A stretch of 64,000 nucleotides of DNA, taken from contig URVJ01000002.1 of NCBI GenBank assembly GCA_900551295.1, forward strand, positions 82,189-146,188, read 5' to 3'. This stretch comes from an uncultured Eubacteriales bacterium (lineage in GTDB: Bacteria > Bacillota > Clostridia > Oscillospirales > CAG-382). The first letter of the stretch is position 1; every line of letters begins with the position of its first letter. A program made the translations under genes and the position numbers. The notes beneath the pieces were generated by a model. That model searched no databases. It worked only from the letters and a program-made list of their open reading frames with translations, and was not told the origin of the DNA. Positions 34,222-42,794 of the stretch are shown one piece after another.

Positions 34222-36366
34222 ATGAAAAGAAATACGGGAGAAAATTTTAATAAAAAGTCCGCAGAACAGATACGCATAATTATAATTGCAGCTGTTTTTG
34301 CTTTTCTCGTGCTTGTTTTTGTTTTCAGGCTTTTTGTTCTTCAGATCTCGCAGAATAAGTATTATTCGGGACTTGCAGTAAGCAAGAATTACCGTGACGA
34401 AGTTATTGAAACCACGCGCGGAGAAATATACGACAGAAACGGCGTAAGCCTTGTGTCAAACGTGACGTCGTATAACGTGAGGATCAACCGCGCGGAGCTG
34501 AGTCAGTCGGATCCTAATGCCGCGCTTATCGAGCTTGTCAGAATTTGCGATATGTACGGCGCACAACTTCCGGATTCGCTGCCTGCGTCAAAGGAATATC
34601 CGTATGAGCTTGACCGCGATTATATATTTGACTCAAAAGCAGAACGCAGCCTTAAAAATTTTCTTCGCAATAACGAACTTAGCGAAACCGATCTGTACGA
34701 AAAGGGAATATATAAGCTTGTCTGCGAGAAATACGGCATTTCCGATGAAGATTCCGAAAAAGAGGAGTACCGTAAGCTTGCGGGACTGCGGTACGATATG
34801 GAGGCAAACGACTTTTCGTATATGACGCCGTATACCGCGCTTTATAATGTAGATGATAAGCTGCGCACCGTAATTTCCGAGCATATCCATAATATGCACG
34901 GCATTGAAATATCGTATTCTTATTCGAGATATTACAATCTCGGCAGTCTCGGCGCGCATTTTCTCGGCAGAACCGGAAGAATATTCCGCGAGGACGCTGA
35001 CGAGTATATAGGAAAGGGATATTCTCTTGACGCAACCGTCGGCAGAGACGGCGTTGAAAAGGCGTTTGAAGATTACCTCAGAGGTATAAACGGCGTTGCA
35101 AGACTTGAACTTGACGATAATAATAATGTCATTGATAAAAAAGTAAAAACAGAACCCAAGGTCGGATATTCCGTCCGCCTGACAATAGACGCGTCACTCC
35201 AGGACGCCGCCGAAAAGGCGCTTGCCGAACAGATAAACTTTGCAAGAAGATACGGCGAAAGCACGCCGCTTAAAGGAGACGGAGAGGATTGCCGCGCAGG
35301 CAGCGTTGCGGTGATGAATCCAAATACCGGAGAGGTGCTTGTGTGCGCGAGCGCTCCGGGATATGATCTCAATAACTTTTCCGAAGAATATGATAAACTC
35401 AAGGACGATCCGGCAACGCCGTTCGTAAACCGCGCTGTGCAGGGAATATATCCTCCCGGTTCAACATTTAAGATAGCAACCGCAGCTGCGGCTCTCGGTT
35501 CGGGCGTAATAGACAGCGATACCATTGTTTACGATAAAGGCGTGTATACAAAATACGAGTCATATCAGCCGCATTGCTGGATATACGATTCAAGCGGAAG
35601 AACGCACGGATATGTAAACGTAAAGGGCGCGATACAAGGTTCGTGTAACTATTTCTTCTATGAAATAGCCGACAGAATGGGTATAGATACGCTTGACGAA
35701 TATGCGTCAAGATTCGGTCTCGGAAAGCCTACGGGAATAGAGATACCCGAATATACCGGAATACTTGCGGGACCCGAATACCGCGACAGCGTAGGACTTG
35801 TCTGGAATCCCGGCGATACGCTTCAGGCGGCTATCGGACAGTCGGATAACGCGTTCACACCAATGCAGCTCTGTTCCTATATGTCAACCGTAATAAACGG
35901 CGGAACGCGCTATAAAGCGACGCTGCTTAAATCTCTCGATAATTACTATACAAAGGAGACCGTAAGCGAGAATACGCCGACGGTGCTGGATAAAGTGAAT
36001 ATTTCACCCGAAACCGTGTCAATATTAAAGTCTGCAATGCGGCAGGTTGTGGTTGACGGTACGGCAAAGAATGTTTTTGATAATTACCCGTTTGAGATCG
36101 GAGGAAAAACAGGTACCGCACAGGTGTCCGGCGGCAGCGACACAGCACTTTTCGTGGGCTTCGCGCCGTATGACGATCCGCAGATAGTCGTTGCGGTTGT
36201 CGTGGAAAATGCATATATGAGCGCGCGTGCCTCAAACGTTGCAAAAGCGGTTTTCGACAGTTATTTCAAGAGCGTCGGACTTCTGGAGGACGAAACCGCG
36301 GACGGCGCTGATGTTACTGAAAGCGAAGATAATACAGATGAAAATGCTACGGAGGATAACGGTTGA
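34222..36366 (+). CDS. Class B penicillin-binding protein (PBP2/FtsI-type transpeptidase)
   Basis: 714 residues: one N-terminal membrane anchor (about 17-40), PBP dimerisation domain, then transpeptidase with SxxK 'STFK' (414-417), SxN 'SCN' (474-476) and KTG (629-631), all intact. Cross-links peptidoglycan. The cysteine in SxN and the acidic C-terminal tail ('DETADGADVTESEDNTDE') are noteworthy. GGAG 7 bases before ATG 34222 sets the start. PBP2 (elongation) seems more likely than FtsI because there is no PASTA domain and no mur/fts context, but this is not certain. Confidence 0.9.
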   Translation: MKRNTGENFNKKSAEQIRIIIIAAVFAFLVLVFVFRLFVLQISQNKYYSGLAVSKNYRDEVIETTRGEIYDRNGVSLVSNVTSYNVRINRAELSQSDPNAALIELVRICDMYGAQLPDSLPASKEYPYELDRDYIFDSKAERSLKNFLRNNELSETDLYEKGIYKLVCEKYGISDEDSEKEEYRKLAGLRYDMEANDFSYMTPYTALYNVDDKLRTVISEHIHNMHGIEISYSYSRYYNLGSLGAHFLGRTGRIFREDADEYIGKGYSLDATVGRDGVEKAFEDYLRGINGVARLELDDNNNVIDKKVKTEPKVGYSVRLTIDASLQDAAEKALAEQINFARRYGESTPLKGDGEDCRAGSVAVMNPNTGEVLVCASAPGYDLNNFSEEYDKLKDDPATPFVNRAVQGIYPPGSTFKIATAAAALGSGVIDSDTIVYDKGVYTKYESYQPHCWIYDSSGRTHGYVNVKGAIQGSCNYFFYEIADRMGIDTLDEYASRFGLGKPTGIEIPEYTGILAGPEYRDSVGLVWNPGDTLQAAIGQSDNAFTPMQLCSYMSTVINGGTRYKATLLKSLDNYYTKETVSENTPTVLDKVNISPETVSILKSAMRQVVVDGTAKNVFDNYPFEIGGKTGTAQVSGGSDTALFVGFAPYDDPQIVVAVVVENAYMSARASNVAKAVFDSYFKSVGLLEDETADGADVTESEDNTDENATEDNG

Positions 36367-37475
36367 AAAATAAGAGTTTTCCGAAAAAGGCCTTGTGGAT
36401 ATGCCTTGCTTTGTTTGTGTACTCATGTGCATTAATGTTCGTAAGCTTTAAAAGCACGGTGTTTTCTGAATGGTATTCGCGTAATATCTCAGCCTTTTTG
36501 CGACGCGTTCTGTCTGGACTTACGGGGGTATTCCCGTTTTCTATCGCCGAAATTCTTGTAATTGCGGTGCTTCCGATACTCGTAATTGTAACGCTTGTAA
36601 GCCTTGTGGGGCTTGTATTTTTCAAAAAGAAAGCCTGTTCAAAAATTCTCGGTATTGTGCTTTGCGCAGTGTTGTGCGCGGCGTCGCTGTTTGCAAATGT
36701 TTTCGGCGTGTGCTATAACAGATTGTCGGCGGAACAAAACTTCGGACTTTCCGAAAAGAAAACAATAAGCAAAGACGAACTGTATAACGTATCGGACAAA
36801 CTGCGCTCAGAACTTGAAATTACGTCGGAAGATGTAAGCTTTGATTCCGACGGCGCGTCCGTCTGCCCGTATTCATGGAAAGAGCTAAATAGGAAAATAG
36901 ATAAAGGCTATGATAATCTGCGAAAAGAGTACGGTTTTTTGTCAAATATCAAAGCACCGGCAAAGAAAATATTGCTTTCGCCGATAATGACATATACGCA
37001 TATTTCGGGAATATATATGCCTCTTACCGGTGAGGCGAACGTCAATACCAATTACCCCGATTATGTCGTATGCTATACAACGGCGCATGAAAAGGCTCAT
37101 CAGAGAGGAATTTCGGGTGAGGACGAGGCAAATTTCATTGCGTATCTTGCCTGCGCCGCGTCAGAAGACGATTATCTTGTCTACTGTGCGCAGATGAGTA
37201 TGTACGACTATTTTCTGTCGGCTGTATACGATACCGATTCCGGAATGTATTCCTCGCTGCTGTCCGAAAGCCCTAAAAAAGTGCTTAGTGAGATGGATTC
37301 GTATTACAGATTTTTTGAAAAATACAGAAACTCCGCTGCGTCCGATGTGGCATATGAGGTCAATGACGCATATCTTAAAACTTTGGGACAGGACGAGGGC
37401 GTAAAGTCCTATGACCTTGTTATAAGGCTCATGACAGAATGGTACGAAAAGCACGGAAATGTCGGCTTTAATTAA
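36363..37475 (+). CDS. DUF3810 membrane protein with HExxH motif
   Basis: 370 residues. Three N-terminal membrane helices (about 10-28, 57-86, 94-114), then a soluble domain with 'TAHEKAHQRGI' (HEKAH, 242-246) and 'GEDEANFIAYLAC' 7-10 residues later, the arrangement of a gluzincin-like zinc peptidase (HExxH...E). The family (DUF3810) has no established substrate. Start TTG at 36363 overlaps the PBP stop (TTGA), with GGAGG upstream, so it is translationally coupled to the PBP; a role in envelope processing is an inference from that. Confidence 0.85.
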   Translation: MKNKSFPKKALWICLALFVYSCALMFVSFKSTVFSEWYSRNISAFLRRVLSGLTGVFPFSIAEILVIAVLPILVIVTLVSLVGLVFFKKKACSKILGIVLCAVLCAASLFANVFGVCYNRLSAEQNFGLSEKKTISKDELYNVSDKLRSELEITSEDVSFDSDGASVCPYSWKELNRKIDKGYDNLRKEYGFLSNIKAPAKKILLSPIMTYTHISGIYMPLTGEANVNTNYPDYVVCYTTAHEKAHQRGISGEDEANFIAYLACAASEDDYLVYCAQMSMYDYFLSAVYDTDSGMYSSLLSESPKKVLSEMDSYYRFFEKYRNSAASDVAYEVNDAYLKTLGQDEGVKSYDLVIRLMTEWYEKHGNVGFN

Positions 37476-37487
37476 AGTATATAAAAA

Positions 37488-37516
37488 TACGGCAGCTCAT
37501 TAAAGGCTGCCGTTTG
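37488..37516. terminator. Bidirectional terminator between convergent genes
   Basis: ACGGCAGC (37489-37496) pairs with GCTGCCGT (37506-37513). Read on the minus strand it is followed by ATTTTTAT, on the plus strand by TTTGATATTATTTT. Confidence 0.75.
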
Positions 37517-37519
37517 ATA

Positions 37520-38131
37520 TTATTTTGAATCTTTATTCTGTTTTTGCGAAAATGTGCCGGTAATCGGCTTTTTCTTTTTTCTCACCGAATAGCCGAAACT
37601 GCCGATTCTTTTGCCGAGACTGTAATAGTCGCCGTGGACGTAAGCTGCAAGATCTGCTTTCCCGAGGCACAGCTTTCCGCTTTTGTCAATAAATCTTTCG
37701 TCTACCGATACGCATACAATGTCCGCCAAGAACATATGGTGCGTGCCAAGCTCTATAATGTCCGTCACCTTACATTCAAGACTTACGGGACTGTCTGCAA
37801 GCGCAGGCGCCGCAACTTCAAAGCTGTCGCAGGTTTCAAGCGAGCATTTTTGAAATTTGTCAACTTTTCTTCGCGTGTATGTTCCGCACATATCCGCTTT
37901 TTTGCAAAGAGAAGCGGTAGTCAGGTTTATGACGAATTCTCCGCTGTTTTTTATAAGCTCGTATGAAAATCTCTGCGGACGTACCGCAATGTAGGTTTTC
38001 GGCGGTTTTGTGTTGATTATGCCCGTCCATGCGACGGTAAAAACATTCTTGACTCCGCCGTGCGCACAGGTGACCATTGTGGGCGGTACGGGCGCGAGAA
38101 GTGCTCCGCCTTGCCATTTCGTTCTGCTCAT
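37520..38131 (-). CDS. Flavin reductase family protein (flavoredoxin-like)
   Basis: 203 residues, FMN-binding split-barrel. 'PVPPTMVTCAHGG' and 'NVFTVAWTGIINTKPP' near the N-terminus followed by 'FVINLTTASL' are the family's FMN-site segments. Electron donor and acceptor unknown. It is the last gene of the minus-strand cluster SCIFF-maturase-decarboxylase-RluA, 19 bases after the RluA gene. Confidence 0.85.
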   Translation of the reverse strand: MSRTKWQGGALLAPVPPTMVTCAHGGVKNVFTVAWTGIINTKPPKTYIAVRPQRFSYELIKNSGEFVINLTTASLCKKADMCGTYTRRKVDKFQKCSLETCDSFEVAAPALADSPVSLECKVTDIIELGTHHMFLADIVCVSVDERFIDKSGKLCLGKADLAAYVHGDYYSLGKRIGSFGYSVRKKKKPITGTFSQKQNKDSK

Positions 38132-38150
38132 GTGTTGTTCTCCGTAAAAA

Positions 38151-39158
38151 TCAAAGTGTGAAATCGTGGCGGCTTGTAAACTTTTTGCCGTTGAGATAGT
38201 CTAAAATGCCGCTGTCGGAAGTAAATCTGAATTGCAGCGAATGAGAGCAAAGCATCTGATGCTTTATGCCGCTGCTTTTTGCATGATTTACACCGTATTT
38301 TCCGTCGCCTGCAATAGGACAGCCGATGTAGGACAGGTGAGCGCGTATCTGATGCGTTCTGCCGGTTATAAGCTCAACTTCAAGCAAAGATTTCTGCCCG
38401 TCGGACTTTAAAACGCGGTACTTTGTTATAACTGTCTTTATATCGTCGTCGTATTTTGTGCCGACGGCTTTTTTTGCGGCCTCGCGCGAAGAAAATATGA
38501 AAACTCTGTTCTGATTTCTGTCCTTGTAAAGAAAATCTTTCAGCGTGTCCTCGTTTTTCGGCGGCTTGCCGTAAACAACCGTGTGATAAAGCTTTATCAT
38601 CTCGCGCATTTTGACTTTTTGGTTCATAATTCTGAGACTCTCAGCGTTTTTTGCCGCAATTACAAGTCCGCTGGTGTTTCTGTCAAGCCTGTTGCAGAGC
38701 GACGGAACAAAGCTCTGCTCGTTTTTTGGAGCATATTGCCCGGTTTTGTAAAGATAGCCGATAAAACGGTCTACAAGACACATTTCACCGCTTTTTGCCT
38801 TTTCGTCGGGCAGGGAGGAGTGAACAAGCTCACCGGCAGGCTTATCTATAATCATTATGTTGTCGTCCTGATAGACTATTTCGTCTTTACTGAGTGTAGC
38901 CGACGGAAGCATAAAAGGCTTGTCATCAGACTTTTGAACAGGGGAGGTGTCCGGGAAAAATTCGTCGCTTATGTAAAGCGTTATGACGTCGTTTTCCTCT
39001 AATATGTCCTCCGGGTTTGCCTTTGCACCGTTTATTTTGACGCACTTTTTCCTGAAATATTTGTGTAACAGCGACTGCGGAAGATTGACGAGAGCTTTGG
39101 ATAAAAACTTGTCAATGCGCTTGCCCGCGTCGTTCTTTTTTACCGTAAGCGTCCTCAT
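38151..39158 (-). CDS. RluA-family pseudouridine synthase
   Basis: 335 residues: N-terminal S4 domain ('GKRIDKFLSKALVNLP') and catalytic domain with the active-site motif 'NRLDRNTSGLVIAAK' (catalytic Asp) and 'ELITGRTHQIRAHL'. Modifies uridine in rRNA or tRNA; RluC/RluD-like but the target site is not readable. ACGGAGG lies just before the ATG on the minus strand. Confidence 0.93.
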   Translation of the reverse strand: MRTLTVKKNDAGKRIDKFLSKALVNLPQSLLHKYFRKKCVKINGAKANPEDILEENDVITLYISDEFFPDTSPVQKSDDKPFMLPSATLSKDEIVYQDDNIMIIDKPAGELVHSSLPDEKAKSGEMCLVDRFIGYLYKTGQYAPKNEQSFVPSLCNRLDRNTSGLVIAAKNAESLRIMNQKVKMREMIKLYHTVVYGKPPKNEDTLKDFLYKDRNQNRVFIFSSREAAKKAVGTKYDDDIKTVITKYRVLKSDGQKSLLEVELITGRTHQIRAHLSYIGCPIAGDGKYGVNHAKSSGIKHQMLCSHSLQFRFTSDSGILDYLNGKKFTSRHDFTL

Positions 39159-39183
39159 TTTTCAACCTCCGTTCTGCTTTGAT

Positions 39184-40536
39184 TTAATCATTTTTTACAA
39201 CGCAGATTTTTTCAATGCCGTAATATTCAAAAGCGCGTATTACGCTTTGTGTTATTGTTTCGCCGCAGACCGCAATCGGAACGGCAGGCGGACAGCCGAC
39301 GCAGGGAGACGATAAGATCCGTCCTTGTGTGTCTTTTGCGGATATTTGCTCCTTTTGCGAGAATAGAGCCTCGCGTATGCTCATAGCGCGTTTGCCGTGA
39401 ATAATCTGCGGTGCGCTGTCTGTCAAAGCTTCGCGTTTTTGCAAAGATGAAAGCACGCCGAGTACCTTATCGGCATCGGAAATGTCCGATAACGGCGAGA
39501 ACATGAGCACAACATAGTCGGGATCGGAAAATTCGGGTTCTATGGCATTGTCACGTAAAATTTTCGCAATGCCGTCTCCCGTATATCCGAAACTTTTGGG
39601 CGCTATCGTGACCTTTAAAGGTTCTTCCGAAACTTCGTCAAAACCGAGCGTTTTGATATTTTGTTTAAGCTTTGACACCGCAGTAACAATTTTTGCCGCA
39701 TCGCCGCGTATATTTTCCGCAATGTATCTGTTTGCAAGGTCAAGCGACGAGAGAATAAGATATGAAGGACTTGTCGAACCGAAAACCGAAAGCGCCTCGG
39801 ACGCGTCTTTCTCAAAATCCCAAACGCTGCCGAGTGAGATGTGAAGATATGCGCCTCCCGTAAGCACCGGCAGAGTTTTGTGAGCCGAATCGCAGCACAT
39901 ATCCGCACCAAGATCTATCGGATGCATGCTGCCGCCGGGAAGAAATTTAAGATAAGTGCCGTGCGCATTGTCAACGATTAACGGTACATGCTTTTTTTCG
40001 CATACCTTTTTGAAGTGTGCAATATCGCATACGTGACCGAGATAGTCGGGACTTGTGATGTAGACCGCGCAGAGGTTTTCGGGCGAACTTTCAAGCTGCT
40101 TTTCAAGATTTTCAGCACTTATACCGTTACCGAATATTCCGCTTTCTTCGCCGTCGTGATTTAAGAACAGCACTTCGGCGTCAAGCACCGCACAGGCAAG
40201 CATGAAAACCTTGTGCGCACCCGAAAGCGCCGCAAAAACGGGACGTTCGGTCTTTATCTTTCTCCTTTGCGCCGCAAGATATAACATTGCCCTTATGCAA
40301 AGGCTCGAACCTTCGGCACTGTAAAAGGTTGCGCGCGTACCGAAAAGCTCCGACGCGTTGTTCTGACTTTGTTCTATTATTCCGCACGGCTCATACAGTT
40401 CGTCCGCACCGCGTATTTCGGTAATGTCGAGATTTTCGCAGCCGAGAAAGGCGCGTCCCTTGTGCCCCGGCATATGAAGTCTTAAGGTGCGGCTTTCAGA
40501 ATACCTTGACACAAAATCGTATATCGGCGTTTTCAT
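39184..40536 (-). CDS. Orn/Lys/Arg decarboxylase (PLP fold type I)
   Basis: 450 residues. 'HMPGHKG' (21-27), the PLP region 'IVDNAHGTY' and the lysine that binds PLP in 'DSAHKTLPVLTGG' (Lys 220) are typical of the short Firmicute SpeA/Cad group. Expected to make agmatine, cadaverine or putrescine. Only one base separates it from the SCIFF maturase stop, so it belongs to the same transcript. The C-terminal domain is short compared with E. coli inducible decarboxylases. Confidence 0.9.
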   Translation of the reverse strand: MKTPIYDFVSRYSESRTLRLHMPGHKGRAFLGCENLDITEIRGADELYEPCGIIEQSQNNASELFGTRATFYSAEGSSLCIRAMLYLAAQRRKIKTERPVFAALSGAHKVFMLACAVLDAEVLFLNHDGEESGIFGNGISAENLEKQLESSPENLCAVYITSPDYLGHVCDIAHFKKVCEKKHVPLIVDNAHGTYLKFLPGGSMHPIDLGADMCCDSAHKTLPVLTGGAYLHISLGSVWDFEKDASEALSVFGSTSPSYLILSSLDLANRYIAENIRGDAAKIVTAVSKLKQNIKTLGFDEVSEEPLKVTIAPKSFGYTGDGIAKILRDNAIEPEFSDPDYVVLMFSPLSDISDADKVLGVLSSLQKREALTDSAPQIIHGKRAMSIREALFSQKEQISAKDTQGRILSSPCVGCPPAVPIAVCGETITQSVIRAFEYYGIEKICVVKND

Positions 40537-40537
40537 G

Positions 40538-41917
40538 TTATTTCCCGAGTTTTTTCGCGACCTGAATCATGATCGCGCATTCCATTCTCTTTTTGAAAAG
40601 TTCGCAGCCGTATTTGTATACGCCGTTTACGCTGCCTGTTGAGTGATATGCGTTTGCGGCACAGCCTCCGGAACAGTACAGCTTTGCCCAGCAGTCGGCA
40701 CAGTCGGGACGTGTGTAGACGTTGCAGCAGGCAAATTCGTCCTGAACGCCCTTTGCCGTAACGCCGTTCCATATGTCGCCGAGCTTGTACTTTTCTTCGC
40801 CCACAAACTGGTGGCACGGATATAAATCGCCCCAGGGAGTGACTGCCATGTATTCCGTACCCGAACCGCAGCCCGAAATTCTCTTGTAAATGCAGGGACC
40901 ACCGGTAAGGTCTATCATGTAGTGGTAGAAAGTAAAGGGTTTTCCGGCTTTTTCGCGCTCAAGCATAAGTTCCGCAAGCTTTTCGTATTGCTCAAATACG
41001 ATGGGCAGATCTTGCTCAGTCAGCGCAGCTTCGTCGCCCGGAGCACATACAACAGGCTCCATGCTGAGTTTGTCAAAGCCTAAATCCAGCATAACTTTTA
41101 TGTCGTTTAAGAAATCGGGATTTGCGTGCGTAAACGTACCTCTCATGTAGTAGTCGCCGTCGCCGCGTCTTTTGACAAATTCCTGAAATTTCGGAACTAT
41201 TCTGTCATAGCTTCCGTTTCCGGCATAGTCGACTCTGAGCCTGTCATGAATTTCCTTTCGTCCGTCAAGGCTGAGCACGACGTTGCTCATCTCGCGGTTT
41301 GAAAAATCAATTACGTCGTCGTCAATGAGCATACCGTTTGTGGTAAGCGTAAATCTGAAATTTTTGCCGGCCTCTTTTTCACGCTTTCGCGCATAGCCTA
41401 CAAGCTGCTTTACCACGTCCCAGTTCATGAGCGGCTCTCCGCCGAAGAAATCAACCTCGAGATTGCGCCTTGGGCCGGAGTTTTCTATTAAAAAGTCGAG
41501 CGCTCTTTTTCCGACGTCAAGGCTCATTAAAGCTCTGTCGCCGTGATATTTTCCCTGGCTTGCAAAGCAGTATGAGCAGTTTAAGTTGCAGGTGTGAGCA
41601 ACGTGCAGACATAACGCCTTTATAACGCCTGCGCTCTTTTGCTTTAATTTTCCCGCCATGGGTTCAAACGTGTCCTTTGCAAACAGCTTTCCGCCGTCTT
41701 TAAGCGCCTGTATGTCGTCAAGACATTCGCTTATGTCCTTTTCCGTCACGTCGCCGCGGTCTTTGTATTTACCGAGAATTTCTGCAGTTATTTCTTCGCG
41801 GCTTTTGTTTTCAAAAAGACCTATAATGTCGTATGCAACTTCGTCAACGGCATGGACGCTTCCCGACGCGGAGTCGAGAACTATATTGTATCCGTTCAGC
41901 TTGTAGCGGTGTATCAT
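40538..41917 (-). CDS. scfB: SCIFF peptide maturase, thioether-forming radical SAM/SPASM enzyme
   Basis: 459 residues. N-terminal peptide-recognition region (about 1-90, RRE-like), radical-SAM CX3CX2C at C110/C114/C117 ('CNLNCSYC'), 'DFFGGEPLMNW', and a C-terminal SPASM/twitch region rich in cysteine ('CADCWAKLYCSGGCAANAYH', 'YGCELFKKRMECA'). Known family members form Cys-to-Thr alpha-thioether links in the SCIFF precursor. The precursor gene lies 90 bases upstream on the same strand, behind a terminator-like hairpin. AAAGGAT precedes the ATG. Confidence 0.95.
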   Translation of the reverse strand: MIHRYKLNGYNIVLDSASGSVHAVDEVAYDIIGLFENKSREEITAEILGKYKDRGDVTEKDISECLDDIQALKDGGKLFAKDTFEPMAGKLKQKSAGVIKALCLHVAHTCNLNCSYCFASQGKYHGDRALMSLDVGKRALDFLIENSGPRRNLEVDFFGGEPLMNWDVVKQLVGYARKREKEAGKNFRFTLTTNGMLIDDDVIDFSNREMSNVVLSLDGRKEIHDRLRVDYAGNGSYDRIVPKFQEFVKRRGDGDYYMRGTFTHANPDFLNDIKVMLDLGFDKLSMEPVVCAPGDEAALTEQDLPIVFEQYEKLAELMLEREKAGKPFTFYHYMIDLTGGPCIYKRISGCGSGTEYMAVTPWGDLYPCHQFVGEEKYKLGDIWNGVTAKGVQDEFACCNVYTRPDCADCWAKLYCSGGCAANAYHSTGSVNGVYKYGCELFKKRMECAIMIQVAKKLGK

Positions 41918-41956
41918 TTTCTATGTATCCTTTCAAAAAAGAGAAGTCAAAAAAGC

Positions 41957-41981
41957 AAAAAAATGCCGCCTTGCGGCGGCA
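41957..41981 (-). terminator. Terminator/attenuator between SCIFF precursor and maturase
   Basis: On the minus strand TGCCGCC (41981-41975), GCAA tetraloop, GGCGGCA (41970-41964), then seven T (41963-41957). A compact GC stem with a GNRA loop and a T7 run is a strong intrinsic terminator. It lies after the precursor stop and before the maturase start, so most transcripts should end here. Confidence 0.88.
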
Positions 41982-42007
41982 GAGTAATTCAGTGCTAAAC
42001 AGTAAAA

Positions 42008-42163
42008 TTACTTGCTTTCCTTGCCGGAATTTTCGCACTTCTGGTTTGCGATGCCGCAGCTGGTCTTGCAAGCGGACTGGCAGGAAGTCTGGCATTCGCC
42101 GCAGCCGCCGTTCTTTGCGCTTTCGCAGAGGTTGCGGGTTTCAAGAGTTTCAATACGCTTCAT
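42008..42163 (-). CDS. scfA: SCIFF ribosomally made peptide precursor
   Basis: 51 residues. 'MKRIETLETRNL' leader, then 'GGCGECQTSCQSACKTSCG' and 'NQKCEN', giving the six cysteines of the 'six cysteines in forty-five' family (positions 21, 24, 28, 32, 36, 43). A seventh cysteine at position 13 lies in the leader. GGAGGA is 7 bases before the ATG on the minus strand. Product function is unknown in the family, although it is nearly universal in Clostridia. Confidence 0.95.
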   Translation of the reverse strand: MKRIETLETRNLCESAKNGGCGECQTSCQSACKTSCGIANQKCENSGKESK

Positions 42164-42187
42164 AATATAGTCCTCCATAATATCATA

Positions 42188-42211
42188 TTCCGAAGCCTTG
42201 CGGCAACGGAA
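42188..42211 (-). promoter_or_regulatory. GNRA-capped hairpin in the SCIFF precursor 5' UTR
   Basis: On the minus strand TTCCG-TT-GCC, GCAA loop, GGC-TT-CGGAA: two stems of 3 and 5 pairs with a symmetrical TT/TT internal loop. Lies between the predicted transcription start (near 42222) and the RBS. May stabilise the mRNA. Confidence 0.5.
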
Positions 42212-42228
42212 AAGTTTAGTTCCGTAAT

Positions 42229-42257
42229 ATATTACCACAAAGCGCGTCAAAAGTCAA
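42229..42257 (-). promoter_or_regulatory. SigA-type promoter of the SCIFF operon
   Basis: Minus strand TTGACT (42257-42252), 17-base spacer, TAATAT (42234-42229), about 66 bases before the precursor start. Confidence 0.75.
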
Positions 42258-42324
42258 TATGTTTGCCGACATTTTGTAATTTAAATGCGTGTTCCGGAAA
42301 AGAAAATGCCGGCTTTTTAACAGT

Positions 42325-42513
42325 TCAGTTCGCGTGCTTTGCCATTTCGTCCACAAAACGCGCCATTTCTTCTTTTGAATTTACTGATTTTGCACGCCGC
42401 GCAACCTCAGTCTGAGCCTTTGAGTCAAGCCGGGAATAGTAAAACAGCGCCTGTCTGTTCTGCGCGAGAGCCATTGCAAGACCTGTCGGAAGATCGTTTT
42501 TATTGTTTTGCAT
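42325..42513 (-). CDS. Small conserved-type hypothetical protein (62 aa)
   Basis: 62 residues, soluble, with the pattern 'LPTGLAMALAQNRQALFYYS' followed by 'VNSKEEMARFVDEMA'. I have the impression that short clostridial proteins with 'GxxMALAQN...Y...L...(V/I)xSKxEM..FV' recur widely, but no function is known to me. AAAAAGGTG is about 5 bases upstream of the ATG on the minus strand. It lies 67 bases upstream of the SCIFF promoter and is on the same strand. Confidence 0.65.
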   Translation of the reverse strand: MQNNKNDLPTGLAMALAQNRQALFYYSRLDSKAQTEVARRAKSVNSKEEMARFVDEMAKHAN

Positions 42514-42706
42514 TGTTTTCACCTTTTTGTATAATTTTCTGCGTATTTGCGTGCCTTTAAGAGGCAATAATATTCTTTGCATAAATTGCGCATAAAATAC
42601 ACGGCTTTTGCGTTGTTAAACTTTACAAAAATGACCGCGTGAATTTTTAAGCATGGGGCAGACTTTATATAAAATATGAAGAATGTGAAAACTTTGGTAA
42701 ACTCAC

Positions 42707-42735
42707 TTGAAAAACGCAAAAGAAAGTATTACAAT
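42707..42735 (+). promoter_or_regulatory. SigA-type promoter for gap
   Basis: TTGAAA (42707-42712), 17-base spacer, TACAAT (42730-42735), 59 bases before the gap start. The 193 bases between this and the 62-aa gene start contain only a small TGCCT/AGGCA hairpin (42552-42566), in the minus-strand leader. Confidence 0.75.
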
Positions 42736-42794
42736 ATAGGTGTAAAAGTTTGGGCAACCAAAATTTTAATTCAAACTAACGGAGGAATAAAATC

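Noticed and set aside
42188..42324. Riboswitch in the SCIFF leader
   Set aside because: The leader is only about 60 bases with one simple hairpin and no known aptamer core.
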